A DNA stretch of 64,000 nt from Bradyrhizobium sp. CB3481 (GTDB taxonomy: Bacteria; Pseudomonadota; Alphaproteobacteria; Rhizobiales; Xanthobacteraceae), in the NCBI RefSeq assembly GCF_029714305.1, contig NZ_CP121647.1, positions 682,001 through 746,000 of the forward strand. The letters run 5' to 3'. Each line of letters opens with the position of its first letter. Positions within the stretch are counted from its first letter, which is position 1. A program made the translations under genes and the position numbers. The notes below the pieces were generated by a model. It searched no databases, was not told the DNA's origin, and saw only the letters and a list, made by a program, of their open reading frames with translations. Of the stretch, positions 36,331-44,678 are shown one piece after another.

Positions 36331-37437
36331 GTGCCGTTCACGCTCCCGCCCGACGCCAACGGAATTCTGCCCGACCGCATGATAGCGGCGATGGCCGATG
36401 CCGGCCTGATCCTGCCCGAATACCCGTTTGTCGAAAGCCAGATCCAGCCGGCGAGCCTTGATCTCCGGCTCGGCGACATCGCCTACCGTGTGCGCGCGAG
36501 CTTCCTGCCCGGGCCTGATGCCACCGTCGCCGAGCGCATCGACGAACTGAAGCTGCACGAGATCGACCTTTCGGATGGCGCGGTGCTCGAGACCAACTGC
36601 GTCTACATCGTGCCGCTGCTCGAGAGCCTCGCGCTGCCGCCGGAGATCGTGGCTGCCGCCAACCCGAAAAGCTCGACCGGCCGGCTCGACGTCTTCACCC
36701 GCGTGATCGCCGACGGCACCCGCCGCTTCGACATGATCGGTGCCGGCTACCACGGCCCGCTCTATGCCGAGATCAGCCCGAAGACATTCCCGGTGCTGCT
36801 GCGCGAGGGCTCCAGGCTCAGCCAGGTGCGCTTCCGCGCCGGCGATGCCATCCTCAATGCCGACGAACTCGATGCGCTGCATGGCGCCGAGCGGCTGGTC
36901 GATATCGACGATGCTGACCTCGCCAACGGCGTCGCGCTGTCGGTCGATCTGTCCGGGCAGAACACCGGCGGCTTCGTCGGCTACCGCGCCAAGCGCCACA
37001 CCGGCGTCGTCGATGTCGACCGCCGCGGCGGCTATGCGGTCGACGAATTCTGGGAGCCGATCCCGGCGCGGTCCGACGGCAGCCTGATCCTCGATCCCGG
37101 CGAGTTCTACATCCTGGCCTCCAAGGAAGCCGTGCAGGTGCCGCCGGACTACGCCGCGGAGATGGTGCCGTTCGATCCGCTGGTCGGAGAGTTCCGCGTG
37201 CACTATGCCGGATTCTTCGATCCCGGCTTCGGCTATGCCGGCGCCGGCGGCAAGGGCGCGCGCGCCGTGCTGGAGGTACGCTCGCGCGAGGTGCCGTTCA
37301 TCCTTGAGCATGGCCAGATCGTCGGCCGCCTGGTCTATGAGAAAATGCTGTCGCGGCCCGATGCGATGTACGGCCAGCGCATCGGCTCGAACTACCAGGC
37401 GCAGGGCCTGAAGCTAAGCAAGCATTTCCGGGTGTAG
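36331..37437 (+). CDS. dcd: dCTP deaminase, long (two-domain) form
   Basis: The 368-residue protein is annotated in this order as 2'-deoxycytidine 5'-triphosphate deaminase. The first half has SQIQPASLDLRLG and ANPKSSTGRLDVFTRV; the second half has a matching trimer-fold block with FYILASKEAVQVPPDYAAEM and QIVGRLVYEKM. Ordinary Dcd is about 190 residues, so this is a tandem fold. The GTG at 36331 has AGAGGA seven bases upstream; an ATG at 36283 is a possible longer start (384 residues). It makes dUTP for thymidylate synthesis. Confidence 0.88.
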   Translation: MPFTLPPDANGILPDRMIAAMADAGLILPEYPFVESQIQPASLDLRLGDIAYRVRASFLPGPDATVAERIDELKLHEIDLSDGAVLETNCVYIVPLLESLALPPEIVAAANPKSSTGRLDVFTRVIADGTRRFDMIGAGYHGPLYAEISPKTFPVLLREGSRLSQVRFRAGDAILNADELDALHGAERLVDIDDADLANGVALSVDLSGQNTGGFVGYRAKRHTGVVDVDRRGGYAVDEFWEPIPARSDGSLILDPGEFYILASKEAVQVPPDYAAEMVPFDPLVGEFRVHYAGFFDPGFGYAGAGGKGARAVLEVRSREVPFILEHGQIVGRLVYEKMLSRPDAMYGQRIGSNYQAQGLKLSKHFRV

Positions 37438-37440
37438 TTT

Positions 37441-37592
37441 GCGTGTCCCGGACGCGGTGCAGCCTAGGCGATGCGCAGCATCGTCCGGTAACGCTGCGCC
37501 GCTGAGCCGGGACGCAACTTCCTCAGCGCGCCAGTTGAACGAGGCCCCGGCTCTGCAGCGCATCACTGCGTGCTGCGCTGCGTCCGGGGCAA
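37441..37592. repeat. Palindromic repeat (gtgtcccgg type) after dcd
   Basis: gcgtgtcccggacgcggtgc begins it and gctgcgtccggggcaaga ends it, with gatgcgcagcatcgtccgg and gccgggac inside. It is the third member of the class at 11117 and 21165 and lies between convergent genes. Confidence 0.75.
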
Positions 37593-37604
37593 GAGAATGG
37601 CGGC

Positions 37605-38942
37605 CTACCGCGCCGCCGATTTCGCCGCCGGCGTCACGCGCCAGACCGTGTTGCCGACGTCGTCGGCGACGAGCAACGCACCCTGCTTGTCGAGCCGCAC
37701 GCCGACCGGGCGGCCCTGTGCGTCGCCCTTGTCGCTGAGGAAGCCGGTCAGCACGTCCTGCGGCCCGCCGGATGGCTTGCCGTCCTTGAACGGCACGAAG
37801 ATCACCTTGTAGCCCGACCGCGGCTTGCGATTCCACGAGCCGTGCTGGCCGATAAAGGCGCCGCCTTGCATCTCCTGCGGAAACAAATTGCCGGTGTTGA
37901 AGACAAGCCCGAGCGAGGCCGTGTGTGCGCCGAGCGCATAATCCGGCGCCATTGCCTTCTGCACCATATCAGGCCGCCGCGGCTCGACGCGGGTGTCGAC
38001 GTGGTCGCCGTAATAGCTGTAGGGCCAGCCGTAGAACGCACCGTCCTTCACCGAAGTCATGTAATCGGGCACGAGGTCATTGCCGAGTTCGTCGCGCTCG
38101 TTGACGACGACCCAGAGCTCGCCGGTCGTCGGATTGAAGGCTGGACCGTTCGGGTTGCGCAGGCCAGATGCGAACACGCGCCACTTCCCGCTCGCGCGAT
38201 CGACTTCCAGCACCGCCGCGCGATCCTTCTCCGCCTCGATGCCGTTTTCCGCGACATTGCTGTTGGAGCCGACGGTCGCATACAGCTTGGTGCCATCGGG
38301 ACTGGCGGTGAGGTCCTTGGTCCAGTGGTGATTGAGCGGACCGGCCGGCAGGTCGGCGAGCTTCACGCCGGCTGCGCTGATCCTGGTGTCGCCCTCGTGA
38401 TAGGGGAATTTCATGATCGCGTCGGTATTGGCGACGTAAAAATCCTCGCCGACCAGCACCATGCCGAACGGCGAACTCAGATTGCTCAGGAACACGCTGC
38501 GGAATTCGGCGACGCCATCGCCGTCGGCATCGCGCAGCAGTGTGATGCGGTTGGCGCTCGGCACGCCGGCGCCGGCCCAGTTTTGCGCCTGCTTGTAGAT
38601 GAAGCCCTTGATGCCCTTGCCATCGTCCGGCTTCGGCGGCGCGTTGCTCTCGGCGACCAGCACGTCGCCGTTCGGCAGCGTGTAGACGGTGCGCGGATGG
38701 TCGAGCCCGGTGGCGAAGGCATTGACCGTCATGCCGTTGGCGGCCACCGGTTTGGCGCCGTCGGGCCAGCGGTTGACCGAGGCGATATCCACCGTCGGGA
38801 TCCAGGAGTGTTCCGGCGGCGGCAGGGAAGGCGAGGGGCCATAGCTCTGCGCCACGGTCGCGGTGTCCCTGGGGTCGTTGCAGGCGGCCAGCGGCAGCGC
38901 CAGCACGGCGACGCCGACGGCCAGCAGGATGTTTCTACGCAT
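37605..38942 (-). CDS. Sorbosone/PQQ-type sugar dehydrogenase lipoprotein
   Basis: The 445-residue protein has a lipobox signal (LALPLAAC, lipidated Cys at about residue 21) and a six-bladed propeller of the soluble glucose/sorbosone dehydrogenase family: [60 protein letters not shown] and [20 protein letters not shown]. It probably oxidises a sugar or aldehyde in the periplasm with PQQ. The ATG at 38942 starts the signal peptide. It is divergent from the MATE gene. Confidence 0.88.
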   Translation of the reverse strand: MRRNILLAVGVAVLALPLAACNDPRDTATVAQSYGPSPSLPPPEHSWIPTVDIASVNRWPDGAKPVAANGMTVNAFATGLDHPRTVYTLPNGDVLVAESNAPPKPDDGKGIKGFIYKQAQNWAGAGVPSANRITLLRDADGDGVAEFRSVFLSNLSSPFGMVLVGEDFYVANTDAIMKFPYHEGDTRISAAGVKLADLPAGPLNHHWTKDLTASPDGTKLYATVGSNSNVAENGIEAEKDRAAVLEVDRASGKWRVFASGLRNPNGPAFNPTTGELWVVVNERDELGNDLVPDYMTSVKDGAFYGWPYSYYGDHVDTRVEPRRPDMVQKAMAPDYALGAHTASLGLVFNTGNLFPQEMQGGAFIGQHGSWNRKPRSGYKVIFVPFKDGKPSGGPQDVLTGFLSDKGDAQGRPVGVRLDKQGALLVADDVGNTVWRVTPAAKSAAR

Positions 38943-39153
38943 GGTTGGGCTCCATCGGGATGTCGCCCCTACAATGCGCTGCTTGGCCGAACGTTCTTGG
39001 CCTGGCGCTGAAATCCCCGTGAAACCGGCCGGAATTGGCCCGGTTACCCGCAATCCCGCAGGCCCCCATTGCGCCCCGCGCACGTGGAATCACCCCCTGC
39101 CATGCTAGGAAGCAGCGCGCCGTGGCACCGAAGTCCGCGGGCGGGGAGCAGAA

Positions 39154-40596
39154 ATGTCCGATCTCGGCGTCGCCGAAATTCCCGTAGACGAGAAGGAACG
39201 CCCGCTTCCGCCACCGGACGCGCCGGCGAAGAATGCGCTGCTCGACGGCCCGATCCTGCGCACGCTGCTGTGGCTGGCCTGGCCCAACGTGATCGCGCTG
39301 ACAGCGGGCACCTGCGTGGTCATCGCGGAGACCTCCTATATCGGTCGTCTTGGCGTCGAAGCGCTGGCGGCGATGGCGCTGGTGTTTCCGACCGTGATCC
39401 TGACCATGACCATGTCGGGCGGCGCCATGGGCGGCGGCGTGGCCTCGGCGATTGCCCGCGCGCTCGGCGCCGGCGACATCGAGCGCGCGTCGACGCTCGC
39501 CTCGCATGCGCTCCTGATCGGCTTCTGCTTCGGCCTCGTCTTCATGCTCGGCATGCTGATCTTCGGCCCCGCGCTGCTCGAGCTGCTCGGCGGACGCGGC
39601 AATGTGCTGACGCAGGCAGTCGCCTACACGCAGATATTTTTCGGCGGCGCCGTCGTGCCGTGGCTGATGAACACGATGTCAGGCATTTTGCGCGGCACCG
39701 GCAACATGAAGCTGCCGTCGCTGCTGATGCTCTCCTCGTCAGCCTGTCAGATCATCCTCGGTGGCACGCTCGCGCTCGGCCTCGGCCCGATCCCGCAGTT
39801 CGGCATGCGCGGCGTCGCGGCCGGCTCGCTGATCGCCTATTTGATCAGCATCTCCGTGATGTCCTGGTACCTGTTCTCGGGCCGCGCGCGTGTCGTTCCG
39901 AAGATCTGGGGCCTGCGCATCCGGATGCCGATGTTCATCGACATCCTCAAGGTCGGCGCGATTGCGTGCTTCTCGCCGCTGCAGTCGGTGCTGACGATCA
40001 GCATCTTCACCCACATGCTGGCGAGCTTCGGCACCGAAATCCTCGCCGGCTACGGCATCGGCGCAAGGCTCGAATTCATGTTGACCTCGATCTCGTTCGC
40101 GATTGGTATCGCCTGCGTGCCGATGGTCGGCATGGCGGTCGGTGCGGGGCGCATCGCCCGCGCGCGCCGGATCTGTTGGATTGCGGGGCTCGTCGCATTC
40201 ATCTCGGTCGGCACGGTCGCAACCTTCATCGCGGCATTCCCCGACATCTGGGTCAATCTGTTCACGGACGATGCGAGCGTGCGGGCCGCGAGCCGGCAGT
40301 ATCTGTCCACGGCGGCGCCGATGTATGCCTTCCTCGGCCTCGCCACGACCTGCTATTTTTCATCGCAAGGCGCGGCCAAGGTGATCGGCCCGGTGCTGGC
40401 GCAAAGCGTGCGGCTGCTGTTCATCAGTGCCGCTGGCTGGTGGTTGCTATCGCACGACGCCACCGCGCAGAACTTCTTCACGCTGGCGGCGTCATCGATG
40501 GTGCTGCTCGGCAGTTTGTCCTGCCTCAGCGTAATCCTGACGCGCTGGGGGCCGAAGCCACAGCCTGTGGCGGAGGCGAGGCCGGCGATGTCCTAA
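39154..40596 (+). CDS. MATE-family efflux transporter
   Basis: The 480-residue protein has twelve hydrophobic spans in two related halves, with MATE-like stretches SGGAMGGGVASAIARALGAG and RLEFMLTSISFAIGIACVPM. An N-terminal acidic, proline-rich tail precedes the first span. MATE pumps expel cationic drugs or secondary metabolites using sodium or proton gradients. The substrate cannot be told from sequence. Confidence 0.92.
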   Translation: MSDLGVAEIPVDEKERPLPPPDAPAKNALLDGPILRTLLWLAWPNVIALTAGTCVVIAETSYIGRLGVEALAAMALVFPTVILTMTMSGGAMGGGVASAIARALGAGDIERASTLASHALLIGFCFGLVFMLGMLIFGPALLELLGGRGNVLTQAVAYTQIFFGGAVVPWLMNTMSGILRGTGNMKLPSLLMLSSSACQIILGGTLALGLGPIPQFGMRGVAAGSLIAYLISISVMSWYLFSGRARVVPKIWGLRIRMPMFIDILKVGAIACFSPLQSVLTISIFTHMLASFGTEILAGYGIGARLEFMLTSISFAIGIACVPMVGMAVGAGRIARARRICWIAGLVAFISVGTVATFIAAFPDIWVNLFTDDASVRAASRQYLSTAAPMYAFLGLATTCYFSSQGAAKVIGPVLAQSVRLLFISAAGWWLLSHDATAQNFFTLAASSMVLLGSLSCLSVILTRWGPKPQPVAEARPAMS

Positions 40597-40600
40597 CGAT

Positions 40601-40720
40601 CGTCATTGCGAGGAGCCAACGGGTCGCGCGAATGCGCGCCCGATGACAGGCTCCGCGACGAAGCAATCCATCTCTCCACTTGTCGCGCGATGGATTGCTT
40701 CGCTTCGCTCGCAATGACGA
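40601..40720. repeat. Palindromic repeat (cattgcgaggagc type), long variant
   Basis: cgtcattgcgaggagccaac then gggtcgcgcgaatgcgcgcc is the left side; atggattgcttcgcttcgct then cgcaatgacg the right. It contains an extra segment gatgacaggctccgcgacg, shared with the copy at 41768 but absent at 3658 and 57457. Confidence 0.85.
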
Positions 40721-40725
40721 AGCAG

Positions 40726-41211
40726 CTACCGCCGCGAACGCTTCCGCCCGTGCCGGCCGCCGCCGACATTGGCCATGCGCATCAGTTGCGGCACCATGCC
40801 CATCAGTTCGCTGCCGCCGGCGCCGCCGAGCATGCCCATGAAATCGCCGCCGCCGGTGCCGCCGTAATTGCCCGCGGTGATGCCGTAGCCTTCGCCCACG
40901 TAACCGCCGGCTGCCGGAATGCCGCCGAAGCCGTCTGGCAGTCCGCCGCCCATCATGCCGCCAAAGCCGCCTCCACTGTTTTCCATCATGCGGCTCATCA
41001 TCGGGCCCATGGTCTGCATCATCGCGGCAAAACGGCGCTTGCCCATCTTCGCTTTCATCATCTCCAGCATCGGCGCCATCTGCGTCATCATGTCCTGGCC
41101 GCCAACACCGCCACCGATGCCGGCGAATTGCGCCTTTGCCGGCATCGACGTCAGTGTCAGCAGCAGCAACAGCGCGGCTGCCTGGCAGATTACCTTGTCT
41201 GCTCCCATCAT
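40726..41211 (-). CDS. Gly/Met-rich secreted protein
   Basis: The 161-residue protein has a signal peptide (LLLLLTLTSMPAKA) and then low-complexity sequence rich in Gly and Met, for example MTQMAPMLEMMKAKMGKRRF, GGGFGGMMGGGLPDGFGG and GGGDFMGMLGGAGG, ending in a basic GRKRSRR tail. AGGAG lies eight bases before the ATG at 41211. Met-rich secreted proteins sometimes bind copper or act as matrix proteins; no family is recognised. Confidence 0.7.
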   Translation of the reverse strand: MMGADKVICQAAALLLLLTLTSMPAKAQFAGIGGGVGGQDMMTQMAPMLEMMKAKMGKRRFAAMMQTMGPMMSRMMENSGGGFGGMMGGGLPDGFGGIPAAGGYVGEGYGITAGNYGGTGGGDFMGMLGGAGGSELMGMVPQLMRMANVGGGRHGRKRSRR

Positions 41212-41329
41212 GGTCTTCACTCCTCATGCGCCGGCCGCCGCGGACCGCGGCACCGTTCGGGCGCAAGGGGTGAGGCTAGAAACGAGGCGACGGCCGATCT
41301 GTGAGAAGGATCACGCCTCGACCGATCGT

Positions 41330-41731
41330 TCAGGCTGCATTTCGGCCTAGGGCCTTCTGCATCGCCGCGAGCCCCAGATCCATCTGGCTGTCCATGTAGG
41401 GCGCGAACTCGTTCGGCAGCACGTCGGCGATCCAGACGAAGCGGGTACGCCCGTCGGCCTCGGCAAACACTTGCGCGGAGGCGCTGTGCTGCCGGATGCG
41501 CTCGCTGACGATGGCATAGACCAGCCGCCGCCGCGTCTCGTCGCAATCGACCAGGATTTCGCGCGCGACTGTGCCGTTGGCGAACGTGACGATGCGCGCA
41601 TCGCCGTCGAGTTTTGTGTCGGTCACGAAGCCCGGCACTAGCCGCGTATGCAGCGCGCCGAAATCGCGCAGTGCGTCCCAGACGTCGTCAGGTCTTGCGT
41701 CGATGATGATCTCTTTGTGGATGGAAGCCAT
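41330..41731 (-). CDS. SRPBCC-family (polyketide cyclase/START-like) protein
   Basis: The 133-residue protein starts MASIHKEIIIDARPDDVWDA, the usual beginning of SRPBCC helix-grip proteins, and contains RIVTFANGTVAREILVDCDE and RRLVYAIVSE. The family binds hydrophobic ligands in a central cavity. It stands between the Met-rich secreted gene and a palindromic repeat; no functional partner is evident. Confidence 0.85.
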   Translation of the reverse strand: MASIHKEIIIDARPDDVWDALRDFGALHTRLVPGFVTDTKLDGDARIVTFANGTVAREILVDCDETRRRLVYAIVSERIRQHSASAQVFAEADGRTRFVWIADVLPNEFAPYMDSQMDLGLAAMQKALGRNAA

Positions 41732-41767
41732 GGTGAGTCCTTGTTGTTGGGTCGTGGATATTGGGTT

Positions 41768-41887
41768 CGTCATTGTGAGGAGCCAACGGGTCGCGCGAAT
41801 GCACGCCCGATGACAGGCTCCGCGACGAAGCAATCCATCTCTCCTGTGTGGCGCCATGGATTGCTTCGCTCCGCTCGCAATGACGGG
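41768..41887. repeat. Palindromic repeat (cattgcgaggagc type), long variant
   Basis: The left side has cgtcattgtgaggagccaac and gatgacaggctccgcgacg; the right side is catggattgcttcgctccg then ctcgcaatgacgg. It is nearly the same as the copy 1.17 kb away at 40601. Confidence 0.85.
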
Positions 41888-41900
41888 GAGAGAGCGCGGC

Positions 41901-42260
41901 TTACGTGCACACCGCCTCAATATTATTGCCGTCGGGATCGATCAGGAACGCGGCGTAGTAGGTCGGGCTGTAATCGGCGCGCAGGCCCGCGCCGCCATTG
42001 TCGCGGCCGCCGGCTTTGAGGCCTTCGGCATGGAATTTCTCGATCGCGGCATGGTCCTTGGCGCGGAAGGCGACATGCGCGCCGGTGACGGCCTTGCCCG
42101 TGTGCCGATGCAGCCAGAGCGCGGGGGCGCCCTTTGGCCCGAAGCCAGCGCCGGAATCATCGCGCGAGCACAATTCGAAGCCGAGCGGCGCGAGCGTGGC
42201 CGTATAGAAGCGCACGCTGGCGTCGAGGTCGGCGACGCGCAATCCGATGTGGTCGTACAT
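41901..42260 (-). CDS. VOC-family (glyoxalase-like) protein
   Basis: The 119-residue protein is a single vicinal-oxygen-chelate domain: MYDHIGLRVADLDASVRFYT at the N-terminus with the first metal-ligand histidine, GAHVAFRAKDHAAIEKFH in the middle, and AFLIDPDGNNIEAVCT at the C-terminus with the final glutamate. Such proteins act as lyases, dioxygenases or antibiotic-binding proteins. Substrate unknown. Confidence 0.88.
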   Translation of the reverse strand: MYDHIGLRVADLDASVRFYTATLAPLGFELCSRDDSGAGFGPKGAPALWLHRHTGKAVTGAHVAFRAKDHAAIEKFHAEGLKAGGRDNGGAGLRADYSPTYYAAFLIDPDGNNIEAVCT

Positions 42261-42314
42261 GCTGTTCTCCAGTCAAAAACGCCGCGAAAAGCGCGCGGCC
42301 TGGAGAAAGCCTAG

Positions 42315-43154
42315 CTAGTGCAGGGCGAGCCGTTCTTGGAAAATATTGCGCATCCCGCGTGAGGCTTGGCGGAACTTCAGCGGCGAGACGCCGGCGGCGC
42401 GATGGAACGTGCGCACGAAATTGGAGAGGTCGGCGAAGCCGACGTCATAGGCGATGTCGGTGATCGTGCTGTCGTCGTCGACCAGGCGCCGGGCGGCGTG
42501 GCGCAGCCGCGAGCGCACCAGATATTGATGCGGCGTGATGCCGAGCGCCTGCGAGAACAGCCGCAGGAAATGGAACGGGCTGATCCCGGCCTCCGCGGCG
42601 GCATCTTCCAGGTTGATCGGCTTGTGCGAATTGGCGTCGATCCACAGCGCGGTTTCTACCGCGCGGCGGCGGTCACGCGCCGCATCGTGGCCGGATTGAC
42701 GGGGCTTGCCGGACACTAGTCCGACGAGGCGACTCGCCAGCACTTGGCCGATCTCGTCGAGGCCGATGTCGCTGCTGCCATCTGCTGCCGATTGGGCCAG
42801 CTCGCCGAGCACGACGATCTCCGGCAGCGGCGGTGCGGAGCCGATCTGCCAGGGCGCCCTGCTGTTGCCGATCGTCTCCACCAGTTCAGGGGCAAAGAAG
42901 AACGACAGGCATTCGTCGCCGCAGACGTGCTCGTGGGTGCAGGTATATTCGTCGCCGGGATGGCCGACCAGCACCGATCCCACCACCAGCTCGCTGCATT
43001 TGCCACGGCTGCGCAGGCCGAAACTGCCCTTGCGAACATAGGAGATCGAATAGCCGCCATGCTGCTCCGCGAACGGCTTGTCGCCCGGTCCCGCGGTGCA
43101 GCGAAAATTGAAGACGGATACGGATTTGCGTTCAAGCAGCGTGGTCGCGATCAT
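42315..43154 (-). CDS. AraC-family transcriptional regulator
   Basis: The 279-residue protein ends in two helix-turn-helix motifs (about residues 165-265): [20 protein letters not shown] and [20 protein letters not shown]. The N-terminal half is a cupin-like ligand domain with [14 protein letters not shown], whose His/Cys cluster could bind metal. The ogt stop lies nine bases downstream of its start region, making it the downstream gene of an ogt-araC pair. An Ada-like pairing of methyl repair with AraC control is possible. Confidence 0.9.
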   Translation of the reverse strand: MIATTLLERKSVSVFNFRCTAGPGDKPFAEQHGGYSISYVRKGSFGLRSRGKCSELVVGSVLVGHPGDEYTCTHEHVCGDECLSFFFAPELVETIGNSRAPWQIGSAPPLPEIVVLGELAQSAADGSSDIGLDEIGQVLASRLVGLVSGKPRQSGHDAARDRRRAVETALWIDANSHKPINLEDAAAEAGISPFHFLRLFSQALGITPHQYLVRSRLRHAARRLVDDDSTITDIAYDVGFADLSNFVRTFHRAAGVSPLKFRQASRGMRNIFQERLALH

Positions 43155-43163
43155 CCCGCCTAC

Positions 43164-43742
43164 TTAAGGATGCGGGCGGGGCGGCGCAACCGGCAGCAGC
43201 ACGTCGAATAGCGTCTTGCCGGGCATCCGGCTGGTGCCCTCGATCGACAGCAGCCGCCGCTTCGAGATGGCTCCGCCGAAGGCTGAGATCTTGTCGGCGT
43301 AGTTGCCGGCTTCGAGCACGCGATGGCACGGCACGATGATCATGAAGGGGTTGCGGGCGATCGCCTGCGCCACCGAACGGGTAGCCCCCGAAGCGCGCAC
43401 GCCGGCAGCCACTTCCGCATAGGTCCGTGTCTCGCCGCGCGGGATCGTGCGCACATAGGCATAGACGCGCTGGTTGAAGGTGGGAATGCCGGTCATGTCG
43501 AGGGCTACATCGGCGAAATCACAGACCATGCCGCGCGACAGCGCCGTGATGCCGTCGATCGCGGCCTGGGTATTCGCAGGCGGGGCAAGCTCGCGGGCGT
43601 CAGGATAAAGCTGGTAGAGCCGCCGCCGCGTGTCGATCTCGCGCATTTCGGGGAGTTGCACGCCGATGATGCCTGCCGGGCTCCATGCGATGGCGCAGCG
43701 GCCGATCCCCGTGTCGAAAATGCTGTAGCCGCGCTCCGCCAT
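43164..43742 (-). CDS. ogt: Ogt, methylated-DNA-protein-cysteine methyltransferase
   Basis: The 192-residue enzyme removes O6-methylguanine by moving the alkyl group to the cysteine in MIIVPCHRVLEAG, the family signature. GETRTYAEVAAGV and SVAQAIARNP form the DNA-recognition helices before it. It is upstream of and nine bases from an AraC-type regulator on the same strand. Confidence 0.93.
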   Translation of the reverse strand: MAERGYSIFDTGIGRCAIAWSPAGIIGVQLPEMREIDTRRRLYQLYPDARELAPPANTQAAIDGITALSRGMVCDFADVALDMTGIPTFNQRVYAYVRTIPRGETRTYAEVAAGVRASGATRSVAQAIARNPFMIIVPCHRVLEAGNYADKISAFGGAISKRRLLSIEGTSRMPGKTLFDVLLPVAPPRPHP

Positions 43743-43887
43743 ACGCTACCTGCCCCGAAAACCGATCATAGCACCGGCGTGCGCAGCCGCATCTGGAATT
43801 TTGCGGGAAGTTAACAGTGAAGCGAGGCGGCTCACGGAATAGCTTGGCGGATGGCGCGAGGTCGGCTAAATCATCAGGCGCAACCTC

Positions 43888-43961
43888 GCGGGCGTAGTTC
43901 AATGGTAGAACGGCAGCTTCCCAAGCTGCATACGAGGGTTCGATTCCCTTCGCCCGCTCCA
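43888..43961 (+). tRNA. tRNA-Gly (anticodon CCC)
   Basis: GCGGGCG pairs with CGCCCGC as the acceptor stem, with T discriminator and encoded CCA (43959-43961). The anticodon arm GCAGC-TTCCCAA-GCTGC gives CCC at 43920-43922, and the T-loop is GGTTCGATTCC. It reads GGG codons. Confidence 0.96.
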
Positions 43962-43982
43962 GTTCCTCCAGCGAGGTGAGCG

Positions 43983-44561
43983 TTGACCCAGGCGATCACT
44001 TCCGCTGCCATCTCGCGTAACAATCTCTTGATGGTCGCTGCCGGCGGGCTCGTATCGGGCATTTTCACGACGTGGCTGCCCGCGTTGGTCGAGAACATCG
44101 TCGGCACCAACGGCCGGTTTCCCCTGGTTCAGTTTCGACTCGCATTGATTGCGCTGCCGTTCGCGGTGCTCGTGTTCGTGCTGGTTCGGCGCTTCAGCCG
44201 CAATGCGTCTTGGGCGGCGCTGATTGCTGCCATCGTCACGATGGTCGCTTTCGTCTGCGCGGTGGATGCTGCGATCCTCGTCGAGGGCAATACCGGCGAT
44301 GCGCCGCGCGCGATGCGCTATCTGCTTGCCGGCCTGACCGGCGGTCTGGTCGGTACGGCCGTGATGGCGTTCGGGATCGCACTATTGCCGGCGGGGCCGC
44401 GACAGGCCGCGGCGTGGTGGCCGATGCTGATCACCGGCTCACTCCTCGGCACGCTGCTCGCGCTCGACGACGCGCTTGGCCTCGACAAGATCGCATTCCT
44501 CTATCCGCTGTGGCAGGCTGGCGTCGCGGTGCGATTGGCGATGATCCTGCGGCGATCCTGA
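43983..44561 (+). CDS. Integral membrane protein of unknown function
   Basis: The 192-residue protein has about six hydrophobic spans, beginning near LLMVAAGGLVSGIFTTWLPA and ending in QAGVAVRLAMILRRS. The only suitable start is a TTG at 43983, preceded by GAGGTGAG. It begins 22 bases after the tRNA. I do not recognise the family. Confidence 0.68.
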   Translation: MTQAITSAAISRNNLLMVAAGGLVSGIFTTWLPALVENIVGTNGRFPLVQFRLALIALPFAVLVFVLVRRFSRNASWAALIAAIVTMVAFVCAVDAAILVEGNTGDAPRAMRYLLAGLTGGLVGTAVMAFGIALLPAGPRQAAAWWPMLITGSLLGTLLALDDALGLDKIAFLYPLWQAGVAVRLAMILRRS

Positions 44562-44678
44562 TCGCCTAACACAGTAGTTCTACGGGTCTCGCATCGTCGT
44601 TCGCGGCCGTCTGCATTAAGGCTGCCTTAGCCGAGTTCTGCGCACGTTGACCGCAGCTTAACCCAGCGGAATCACAAC

